Positions 1 to 5,572 of a stretch of DNA of 8,230 nt are shown piece by piece. The position numbers were made by a program, and so were the translations under genes. Positions within the stretch are counted from its first letter, which is position 1, and each line of letters opens with the position of its first letter. Source of the stretch: an uncultured Bacilli bacterium (GTDB lineage Bacteria; Bacillota_I; Bacilli_A; RF39; UBA660); assembly GCA_947631285.1 (NCBI GenBank), contig CANRKS010000043.1, positions 1 through 8,230 of the forward strand. The letters run 5' to 3'. The notes under the pieces were generated by a model, which saw only the letters and a program-made list of their open reading frames with translations, searched no databases and was not told the DNA's origin.

Positions 1-13
1 ATAAAAAATTATG

Positions 14-42
14 TTGAAATTATATATATGTTATGTTATAGT
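14..42 (+). promoter_or_regulatory. Sigma-A promoter with extended -10, upstream of the DUF1934-like gene
   Basis: TTGAAA at 14-19 and TATAGT at 37-42 are separated by 17 bases, and a TG at 34-35 one base before the -10 makes it an extended -10 element. Transcription would start near 49, just before the AGAGGTGAT ribosome binding site. The same design (TTGAAR, 17 bases, TGn plus -10) appears before prfA, which supports it as the vegetative promoter form here. Confidence 0.7.
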
Positions 43-75
43 TTTTAAGACAAAAGAGGTGATTATATCAAAAAG

Positions 76-405
76 TTGATAAACTGGCGTTTATTAAACA
101 ATGATGAGATAATCATTAATAATGAAAATGTCATTTGTGAGTATAAATTAGGGTATTATGTTAAGTATAATGAACGTGATGCTTCTAATATTGTAGATTT
201 AAAGAATTTAACTTATCGAAGAGAAAATGAAGATTTTGTTCTCGTAATTGATTTTAAAAATAAGAAATTTAGTTATTTATTAAAAGAAAAAAATTATAAA
301 TTGGAAGATAAACTTTTAAGTTGTAGTTTAGAAGTAAAAGAAGATATAGTCTTAAAATATAAATTAGATGATGAAGAAAAACAAATTATAATACATTTGT
401 TATAG
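76..405 (+). CDS. DUF1934 (YwiB-like) small beta-barrel protein, putative
   Basis: A 109-residue protein from the TTG at 76, rich in alternating polar and hydrophobic residues as expected for beta strands (for example the LGYYVKYNE stretch and the repeated KNKKFSYLLKEK-type strands). It has no signal peptide, membrane segment or catalytic motif. It resembles the DUF1934/YwiB family, whose function is unknown; B. subtilis ywiB lies in the same general region as rpoE, which fits the next gene. It is shorter than YwiB (about 140 residues). The start is doubtful: the AGGTGAT site (57-63) lies 16 bases from the TTG but exactly 7 bases, as for prfA and mntP, from an in-frame ATC at 67 that would give a natural MKKLINW-type N-terminus. 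The coding call is fairly sure and the family is tentative. Confidence 0.6.
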   Translation: MINWRLLNNDEIIINNENVICEYKLGYYVKYNERDASNIVDLKNLTYRRENEDFVLVIDFKNKKFSYLLKEKNYKLEDKLLSCSLEVKEDIVLKYKLDDEEKQIIIHLL

Positions 406-426
406 TAATAAATATAATATATTGCA

Positions 427-432
427 TATAAT
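427..432 (+). promoter_or_regulatory. Possible -10 element upstream of rpoE
   Basis: A perfect TATAAT hexamer lies 23 bases before the rpoE start codon in the short gap after the DUF1934-like gene. No good -35 is present at 16-18 bases, so it may be a weak or chance match in AT-rich DNA, and rpoE may instead be transcribed from the promoter at 14-42. Confidence 0.3.
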
Positions 433-454
433 GAGTAGAATAGAGGAGATATAA

Positions 455-898
455 ATGAATTTAAAAGATATATCAAAAGAAGAACTAGAATCAATGAGCT
501 ATGATGAAATAGCTTATCTTATTTTAGAAAAAAATGGTAAGAAAATGAAGTTATTAGATTTATTTAAAAAAGTTTGTCAAGCCTTAGAATTACCAGAAGA
601 AACGGTTGAAAATAGAATTGCTGATTTTTTTGAATTACTTTCTATTAATAAAAAGTTTATCTTACTACCCAATGGTTATTGGGATTTATCTACGAATCAT
701 GTTCAAGATATAGTTGTTGAAGATGAAGAAGATTCTGATAATTTAGAATTAGAAGAAAATGAAGAAGATAGAATGGAAGAAGAATCTTCGGAAGATGAAG
801 ATATTTTCTATGATAATGACTTAGATGATTCTGATGAAGAAGATGATGACTTAAAAGATTTAGTTATTATCGATGATGAAGAAAATATTAGTGAGTAA
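455..898 (+). CDS. rpoE: DNA-directed RNA polymerase delta subunit
   Basis: A 147-residue protein with the two-part structure of the Gram-positive delta subunit. An N-terminal HARE-HTH winged-helix domain (about residues 10-80, with LDLFKKVCQALELPEE and a closing FILLPNGYWDL motif) binds core RNA polymerase. A strongly acidic, probably disordered tail of Asp/Glu runs from about residue 85 to the end. Delta displaces nucleic acid from polymerase, speeds recycling and sharpens the response of promoters to the initiating nucleotide concentration. It is somewhat shorter than B. subtilis RpoE (about 173 residues), mainly in the tail. The ATG at 455 follows GAGGAG with normal spacing. It is probably co-transcribed with the gene before it, 49 bases upstream, and is followed by a hairpin terminator. 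Confidence 0.93.
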   Translation: MNLKDISKEELESMSYDEIAYLILEKNGKKMKLLDLFKKVCQALELPEETVENRIADFFELLSINKKFILLPNGYWDLSTNHVQDIVVEDEEDSDNLELEENEEDRMEEESSEDEDIFYDNDLDDSDEEDDDLKDLVIIDDEENISE

Positions 899-940
899 CC
901 TTACTTAAAAAAGTTACATATATTATATAAGATAAATAAT

Positions 941-965
941 GTGAGACTTTAAGTTTCACTTTTTT
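941..965 (+). terminator. Rho-independent terminator after rpoE (or attenuator before the CDF gene)
   Basis: GTGAGAC (941-947) pairs with GTTTCAC (953-959) through one G-T pair around a TTTAA loop, and six T follow (960-965). The T tract ends only two bases before the AGGTGAT ribosome binding site of the next gene, leaving no room for a separate promoter between them. Confidence 0.8.
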
Positions 966-978
966 GTAGGTGATATAA

Positions 979-1848
979 ATGAATTGGTTAAAAAATAAAG
1001 GAATAAAAGTATCAATAATAACTATTTTAGTTAATATTTTTTTGTTTGTCTTTAAATTAATCGCGGGAATAATTGGTCATTCCAATGTTATGGTTAGTGA
1101 TGCAGTTCATTCCTTATCAGATATTCTAACTACTTTTTTAGTAATATTTGGGCTGGTTATGGCTAGTAAGAATGCTGATGAAAAGCATCCTTATGGTCAT
1201 GATAGAATTGAATCTGTCTGTGGCATTATTCTTTCTTTTTGTCTTTTTTTAACAGGTCTTGGCATTGGTTATTTTGGCCTTATTAAAATAATTAATTATC
1301 AAGACTTAGTCTCACCGGGAAGTATTTCTTTAATCGCTGCCTTCATCTCTATTTTAGTTAAAGAAGGAATGTTCCATTATACAGTTTACTATGCTAAAAA
1401 ATTAAAGTCATCTTCTCTAAAAGCTGATGCTTGGCATCATCGAAGTGATGCCTTATCTTCAATTGGTTCTTTTATAGGTATTTATGCCGCGAGAGCAGGA
1501 TTACCCGTCGTAGATCCAATTTGTAGTCTAATTATATGTTTATTAATAATTATTTCGGCTTTAGAAATATTTAAAGATGCCATAAGTCAAATGATAGATA
1601 CTTCATGTGATGAAGATACTAATAAAGCAATTATTGAAATAATCAAAAATACGCATGAAAATATTGTTATTAAAGATTTTAAAACTAGAATGTTTGGAAG
1701 TAAAATATATATTGATGCTTTAATTGCTGCGGATGGTAATATGTCATTAAATGATGCTAATAAAATAGTAGAGCATATTCATAATGAAGTTGAAGATAAA
1801 TTTAGGGAAGTAAAACACTGTAATATTCATATAATTCCTAATGATTAG
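979..1848 (+). CDS. Cation diffusion facilitator (CDF) metal efflux transporter
   Basis: A 289-residue membrane protein of the CDF family, which exports divalent metals (Zn, Fe, Co, Mn) in exchange for protons. Hydrophobic segments cover roughly residues 10-30, 35-60, 82-105, 114-135 and 160-200, and a soluble metal-sensing C-terminal domain covers about 205-289. The transport site is visible: H44 and D48 in the HSLSD motif of helix 2, with D41 before it, and H153 and D157 in the HHRSD motif of helix 5. The conserved HPYGHDRIE loop lies at 70-78 and the C-terminal HCNIHIIP motif at 280-287. HxxxD in both helices is commonly linked to zinc, whereas manganese members often have DxxxD; substrate assignment is therefore inference. 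The start follows AGGTGAT (968-974). Confidence 0.92.
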   Translation: MNWLKNKGIKVSIITILVNIFLFVFKLIAGIIGHSNVMVSDAVHSLSDILTTFLVIFGLVMASKNADEKHPYGHDRIESVCGIILSFCLFLTGLGIGYFGLIKIINYQDLVSPGSISLIAAFISILVKEGMFHYTVYYAKKLKSSSLKADAWHHRSDALSSIGSFIGIYAARAGLPVVDPICSLIICLLIIISALEIFKDAISQMIDTSCDEDTNKAIIEIIKNTHENIVIKDFKTRMFGSKIYIDALIAADGNMSLNDANKIVEHIHNEVEDKFREVKHCNIHIIPND

Positions 1849-1877
1849 TTGCTAAATTCTTTTCTTTATGGTAAATT
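1849..1877 (+). promoter_or_regulatory. Possible promoter upstream of the kinase-like gene
   Basis: TTGCTA at 1849-1854 and TAAATT at 1872-1877 are separated by 17 bases, with TG at 1869-1870 giving an extended -10. Both hexamers match the consensus at only four of six positions. It begins directly after the CDF stop codon. Confidence 0.45.
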
Positions 1878-1902
1878 ATAAACTTGCAAGTGGGGAATTG
1901 TT

Positions 1903-2727
1903 ATGACTTATGAAAGGGAATTAATTACCGATACTAACTTACCAGTTATAAAAAAGAAAACTTTAACTGATTATATTTTTAGTGGATCAGAAGGCAAAGT
2001 TTATGCTTTAGATTCTAATTTAGCATGTAAAATTTTTAAATTTTATAATCCCAATGTTAATTTAAATAATAAATTTATTAAAATTGAATTATTAGCTAAA
2101 TATAACGATCCTTCTTTTACTTTTCCAATAGGGCTTGTTACTTTAGATGGAATCTTTAAAACTGGATATTATATGCGTAGAATAATAACTCATCCTGTAG
2201 TTAAATCTTTTGCTTATTTAAGACATGTTCCTAATTTAGATATATTATTTGATATTTTAATTAAAGCGTGTGATGCCTTAGATCGCGCTCATGATCGAGG
2301 AATTATAGTGGGGGATATCAAATGGGGAAATATATTAATAGATACTTCTTTAAATCCGATCTTTATTGATACAGATAATTATGCGTTTGCTAATTTTGGA
2401 TTTGATGTTAGACCTAATGTTACTTATAGATTAGAAGAAATATTTGAAGAAGAATTTTCTTATTATGATAATGATCAATTTTTGCTTGCTTATATGGTAA
2501 TGAGAGAATTATTTAGTTATCATGGAATTACTTTTATGGATACGATGACATCTTTTGAAAAAGCCATGGATTATATTAATATCGATAATAGTAGTAAAGA
2601 TGAACTAAAAGCTATTTTTTCTAATGAACATGATAAACCTTCCATTGGGCCTATTTTAAAAAGAGTAAAAAATAGAGATAAATTTATTAATGTTCCAAGT
2701 AATGCTTCTTTTAATCTTTTATTTTAA
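1903..2727 (+). CDS. Atypical serine/threonine protein kinase domain protein
   Basis: A 274-residue soluble protein that is essentially one protein kinase fold. A glycine loop (GSEGKVY, 28-34) is followed by the ATP-anchoring lysine K43 in LACKIFK and a plausible helix-C glutamate E62. The catalytic loop GDIKWGN (137-143) supplies D138, K140 and N143, and IDTD (155-158) replaces the usual DFG with metal-binding D156. A DNDQF element (189-193) matches the conserved Asp of subdomain IX. All main catalytic residues remain, so activity is likely. The His-Arg before the catalytic Asp and the Gly of DFG are absent, as in atypical bacterial kinases of the YegI type. There is no membrane segment or sensor domain. 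The start follows GTGGGGAA. The substrate and role are unknown, and no partner phosphatase lies nearby. Confidence 0.8.
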   Translation: MTYERELITDTNLPVIKKKTLTDYIFSGSEGKVYALDSNLACKIFKFYNPNVNLNNKFIKIELLAKYNDPSFTFPIGLVTLDGIFKTGYYMRRIITHPVVKSFAYLRHVPNLDILFDILIKACDALDRAHDRGIIVGDIKWGNILIDTSLNPIFIDTDNYAFANFGFDVRPNVTYRLEEIFEEEFSYYDNDQFLLAYMVMRELFSYHGITFMDTMTSFEKAMDYINIDNSSKDELKAIFSNEHDKPSIGPILKRVKNRDKFINVPSNASFNLLF

Positions 2728-2733
2728 GTAAAG

Positions 2734-2762
2734 TTGAAGATAAAGATTTAAAATGTTATAAT
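2734..2762 (+). promoter_or_regulatory. Strong sigma-A promoter of prfA-prmC
   Basis: TTGAAG (2734-2739), a 17-base spacer and a perfect TATAAT (2757-2762) preceded by TGT (extended -10). The predicted start of transcription lies near 2769, just before the AAAAGGTGAT ribosome binding site. Confidence 0.8.
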
Positions 2763-2784
2763 TTTTAAATGAAAAGGTGATATT

Positions 2785-3852
2785 ATGTTTGAAAGATTAG
2801 ATAATATTGTAGCAAAATATAATGAGTTAAAAGAAGAATTAACTAAACCAGAAGTCTTAAATGACTATAATAAATTAAAAGTATTATCAAAAGAGCAAAG
2901 TGATTTAGAAGAAATAGTTTTAAAATATCAAGAATATAAAAATAATTTAACTTCTTTAGAAGAAGCTAAAAGTTTAATTAATGATCCAGAATTTAAAGAA
3001 ATAGCCTTAAGTGAAGTAGAAGAAAAAACTGCTAAATTGGAAAGTTTAAAAAAGGAATTAGAAATACTCCTTGTTCCTAAAGATGAAAATGATGGTAAAA
3101 ATGTTATTATGGAAATAAGAGGAGCCGCAGGGGGCGATGAAGCAAATATATTTGCTGGTGATTTATTTAGAATGTACTCATACTATGCGGAAGCTAATGG
3201 TTGGAAAATAGAAGTATTAAATTCTATTGAAGGCACAAGTGGAGGATTTTCGCAAATAGAGTGTATGATTAAAGGAAGTAATGTTTATTCTAAGTTAAAA
3301 TATGAAAGTGGTTCACATCGGGTTCAAAGAGTGCCAGTTACTGAAACGCAAGGAAGAGTTCATACTTCAACAGCAACTGTTTTAGTTATGCCCGAAGTTG
3401 AAGATGTCGATATTGAAATAAAAGAAAGTGATTTAAAAATTGATGTTTTCCATTCCAGTGGAGCGGGTGGTCAATCAGTTAATACTTCTAATTCTGCTGT
3501 TCGTATTACTCATATTCCAACGGGAGTAGTTGTGGGATGTCAAACAGAAAGAAGTCAGTTAAAAAATAAAGAAAATGCGATGCGTTTATTAAAAATAAAA
3601 TTACATGATGATATGATGCAAAAACAAGCTCAAGAAGTGGGGGCCGAAAGAAAGACTAAAATAGGAACGGGCGATAGATCCGAAAAAATCAGGACTTATA
3701 ACTATCCACAAAATAGAGTTACCGATCATCGAATTAATTTTTCTGTTATGGAACTTGATCGAGTTATGAATGGTCATTTAGATCCCATTATTGAAGCTTT
3801 AATCACGGAAGATATGCGGTTAAAATTAGCAGGTGAACAAGAATTACAATGA
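2785..3852 (+). CDS. prfA: Peptide chain release factor 1 (RF1)
   Basis: A 355-residue class I release factor of full length. It recognises UAA and UAG in the ribosomal A site and triggers hydrolysis of the finished peptide from tRNA. The tripeptide anticodon motif is PVT (184-186), the PxT form specific to RF1 rather than the SPF of RF2. The catalytic GGQ is at 228-230 in HSSGAGGQSVNTSNSAVR (223-240). An N-terminal coiled-coil domain covers about residues 1-100, and the ENAMRLLKIKL and YNYPQNRVTDHR motifs follow GGQ as usual. It has its own promoter and ribosome binding site. Its stop codon overlaps the start of prmC in an ATGA, coupling it to the enzyme that methylates its GGQ glutamine. 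It ends in TGA, a codon RF1 itself does not read, so an RF2 must exist elsewhere. Confidence 0.98.
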   Translation: MFERLDNIVAKYNELKEELTKPEVLNDYNKLKVLSKEQSDLEEIVLKYQEYKNNLTSLEEAKSLINDPEFKEIALSEVEEKTAKLESLKKELEILLVPKDENDGKNVIMEIRGAAGGDEANIFAGDLFRMYSYYAEANGWKIEVLNSIEGTSGGFSQIECMIKGSNVYSKLKYESGSHRVQRVPVTETQGRVHTSTATVLVMPEVEDVDIEIKESDLKIDVFHSSGAGGQSVNTSNSAVRITHIPTGVVVGCQTERSQLKNKENAMRLLKIKLHDDMMQKQAQEVGAERKTKIGTGDRSEKIRTYNYPQNRVTDHRINFSVMELDRVMNGHLDPIIEALITEDMRLKLAGEQELQ

Positions 3853-4577
3853 TTGATCAATTCGATATAAATTTAATTAAAAAATATCTTGATAAAGATA
3901 AGTGGGATAATGCCTTTAAAAAATTAGAAAAAGGCTATCCCATCCAATATATAATCGGCAATGTCGATTTTTTTGGCTGCCTTATAAAAGTAAATGAAAA
4001 TGTCTTAATTCCTCGTTTTGAAACGGAATATTTAGTAGAAAAGGCAATAAAATATTTGCAAAAATTAAATATTAAAAATCCTAATATTTTAGAAATAGGA
4101 TGTGGAAGTGGTTGTATAAGTATTGCCCTTAAAAAAAATATTGAATGTACAATTAATGCTTTTGATATAAATGAAGAAGCTTTAGAATTAGCCAAATATA
4201 ATGCGAAAGTTAATAAAGTAGATATTAATTTTTTTGAAAGTGATATAAACAGTTATGAAGATCGTAATAAATATGATTTAATTATTAGTAATCCTCCTTA
4301 TGTTCCCCTAAATTCAAAAGTAGATTCCAAAATTAAATATGAACCTAAAGAAGCCATTTTTGCTAAAGATAATGGATTATATTTTTATAAAGTTATTTTA
4401 GAAAGATTACATAATAATATAAAAGATAATTATTTAATAGCGTTAGAAATTGGGAATAAAGAAGGATCATTAATAAAAGATTTAACTAATAAGTATTTAC
4501 CGACATCTTCTTTTAAACTAGAGAAAGATTATAATAATTATGAAAGATATGTTTTTATTTCAAATGAAAAGCTATAG
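3849..4577 (+). CDS. prmC: Release factor glutamine N5-methyltransferase
   Basis: A 242-residue SAM-dependent methyltransferase that methylates the glutamine of the GGQ motif in RF1 and RF2, raising termination efficiency. The PIQYIIGNVDFFG motif (31-43) and PRFETE (55-60) join the N-terminal recognition part to the catalytic domain. EIGCGSGCIS (82-91) is the SAM-binding glycine loop, and NPPY (148-151) is the signature that binds the target glutamine. YEPKEAIFA (164-172) is the usual following loop. It is short for the family (about 280 residues), mainly because the N-terminal helical domain is reduced. The ATG shares bases with the prfA stop (ATGA), and its ribosome binding signal lies weakly within prfA, so translational coupling is likely. 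Confidence 0.96.
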   Translation: MIDQFDINLIKKYLDKDKWDNAFKKLEKGYPIQYIIGNVDFFGCLIKVNENVLIPRFETEYLVEKAIKYLQKLNIKNPNILEIGCGSGCISIALKKNIECTINAFDINEEALELAKYNAKVNKVDINFFESDINSYEDRNKYDLIISNPPYVPLNSKVDSKIKYEPKEAIFAKDNGLYFYKVILERLHNNIKDNYLIALEIGNKEGSLIKDLTNKYLPTSSFKLEKDYNNYERYVFISNEKL

Positions 4578-4595
4578 GGCTTTTTAATTTTTTTT
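4565..4595 (+). terminator. Hairpin terminator at the end of prmC, probably two-way
   Basis: AAAAGC (4567-4572) pairs with GCTTTT (4579-4584) around a six-base loop, extended by a G-T and a T-A pair outside. A run of eight T follows at 4588-4595. The stem overlaps the last codons and stop of prmC. The opposite strand also gives a hairpin followed by T-rich DNA, so it may also have served the convergent XRE remnant, whose stop codon is at 4584-4586. Confidence 0.6.
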
Positions 4596-4727
4596 ATAAG
4601 CCTTTCTTTCATCAGTTACATAGAGAATATAATCGATACTAACATTATAATGAATAGCTAATTTTTTTAAAACTTTAGTAGGTATATCACAGAATCCTGT
4701 TTCATAAGCTGAATAACCTGTTTGACT
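4584..4727 (-). pseudogene. XRE-family helix-turn-helix regulator, 5'-truncated remnant
   Basis: On the minus strand 47 codons read SQTGYSAYETG, then FCDIPTKVLKKLAIHYNVS and IDYILYVTDERKAYKKN, ending in TAA. This is the recognition helix and the C-terminal half of a Cro/CI-type HTH domain: SQxGYSxYE is helix 3, and PTxVLxKLAxxYNVSxDYIL is the typical helix 4-5 region. The first half of the domain is missing. An in-frame TAA lies directly upstream (4728-4730) and no start codon precedes the helix. In a neighbouring frame the codons just upstream read MLNL, which could be a frameshifted continuation (LNLSQTGYS), but the ORF soon stops. It converges on prmC and lies next to the surface cassette. 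The regulator is very probably non-functional. Confidence 0.75.
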
Positions 4728-4792
4728 TTAAGTTTAGCATTACAAAATAAAAATTTTACACACATCAATTACAACAAAATGATGATTAAAAA

Positions 4793-4819
4793 TTGACACC
4801 GGGGGGGGTGTTATATAAT
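4793..4819 (+). promoter_or_regulatory. Promoter of the surface-protein cassette with a G8 tract in its spacer
   Basis: A perfect TTGACA (4793-4798) and a perfect TATAAT (4814-4819) are separated by only 15 bases, of which eight are an uninterrupted run of G. Two other promoters in the window have a 17-base spacer. A tract of ten G would restore 17. The arrangement is that of a slippage-controlled phase-variable promoter, though variability itself cannot be seen in one sequence. Confidence 0.7.
4801..4808 (+). repeat. Homopolymer tract of eight G inside a small inverted repeat
   Basis: Eight consecutive G in DNA of otherwise very low GC. The flanks form ACACC (4796-4800) and GGTGT (4807-4811), an inverted repeat around six of the G residues. 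Such tracts are prone to slipped-strand mispairing during replication. Confidence 0.9.
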
Positions 4820-4882
4820 AACCATATAGGATAAGAAAGGTGTTGTTAATAATATAAATTATTAACAACAATATATGGTTAT
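4818..4882 (+). promoter_or_regulatory. Nested inverted-repeat leader of the surface cassette
   Basis: A perfect 13-base hairpin (TGTTGTTAATAAT at 4841-4853, ATTATTAACAACA at 4858-4870, loop ATAA) sits inside a second perfect repeat, ATAACCATATA (4818-4828) and TATATGGTTAT (4872-4882). The only Shine-Dalgarno-like sequence, AAGAAAGG (4833-4840), lies between the outer left arm and the inner hairpin, 44 bases before the start codon in the linear sequence. The outer left arm overlaps the -10 and probably lies mostly upstream of the transcript start, so that pair may act as DNA rather than RNA. The inner hairpin should be transcribed. Confidence 0.75.
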
Positions 4883-4884
4883 GA

Positions 4885-5559
4885 ATGAAAGATGTAATAA
4901 ATAAATTAAATAATAGAAATGTAATTTTAATTTTAATTCTTATGTTAATTGTATCTTTAACTATATGGGGTATAAGAGGAACACATGCTTATTATGATAG
5001 CCAAACGAATCCTATTCCTCTTATTAGTGCTAAGATTGGAAATTTTGCTGGAGAGGGAGAGAGTGTTAAGAATGGTCCTTTAGGCGATAAAACAAGTGAT
5101 GTTAATATTATCTTTTATGCTCAATTGCCTGACAATCCTAAAAAATATTTAATAAGCAAAGTAATACCTGATAATGGATATAAAATAAATGAAGAGGTAA
5201 GTAATTGTTACCCAGCTACTGGTGGAGAAGCCACTTATAGTAGTTATTCTATTTTAGAAGATGGCACAATATCTATTGAATATAGTGAAACACAACCAAC
5301 ACAAGTCGTATGTCGGATCTATTATGATCGCGATAAATTATCAGATGTCATAATATATACTTATATTCAAGATCCAAGTGGTGATAGAACTTTTGAAAAT
5401 CAAACTTATAAATTGGTAAATCAAATAGAAAGTAATTTTACATTAGTAAAATATGTATGTAATAACCAAGCAACAACATTTGATGCTAATCCAACAAATG
5501 GTTATACAGTAACATCGAGTGGACCAGATACTTGTTATGCTTATTTTAAAAATAGTTAG
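4885..5559 (+). CDS. Membrane-anchored surface protein with cysteine-pair modules, function unknown
   Basis: A 224-residue protein not recognised as a named family. One hydrophobic segment (about residues 13-30) acts as signal or anchor, and is followed by GTHAYYDSQTNPI (32-44). This recalls the AYF-type sequence after the signal of TasA/camelysin-like proteins processed by SipW, which is only a resemblance. The rest should be outside the cell. Two imperfect modules contain a cysteine pair ending in C-x-[AIL]-Y-[FY]: C108 to C143 (CRIYY) and C192 to C217 (CYAYF). The same pattern occurs in the next gene. The ATG at 4885 is fixed by a TGA directly upstream in frame, and no Shine-Dalgarno lies within 40 bases. 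An out-of-frame ATG four bases upstream opens a 7-codon ORF. It is the first gene of a two-gene operon. Confidence 0.8.
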   Translation: MKDVINKLNNRNVILILILMLIVSLTIWGIRGTHAYYDSQTNPIPLISAKIGNFAGEGESVKNGPLGDKTSDVNIIFYAQLPDNPKKYLISKVIPDNGYKINEEVSNCYPATGGEATYSSYSILEDGTISIEYSETQPTQVVCRIYYDRDKLSDVIIYTYIQDPSGDRTFENQTYKLVNQIESNFTLVKYVCNNQATTFDANPTNGYTVTSSGPDTCYAYFKNS

Positions 5560-5572
5560 GAGAAAATAAAAT

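Noticed and set aside
3935..4195. Minus-strand ORF inside prmC
   Set aside because: It lies fully within a confidently identified gene, lacks a ribosome binding site and matches no family; a shadow of AT-rich codons.
2785..4577. Use of genetic code 4 (TGA as tryptophan)
   Set aside because: prfA ends in TGA at the expected family length, and tryptophans in conserved positions are coded by TGG.
4818..4882. Invertible promoter segment flanked by inverted repeats
   Set aside because: The inverted repeats enclose the leader but not the -35 and -10 elements, and no invertase gene is nearby, so flipping would not switch the promoter.
4881..4904. Seven-codon leader ORF as a real gene
   Set aside because: It has no Shine-Dalgarno and overlaps the start of the surface gene; kept only as part of the leader observation.
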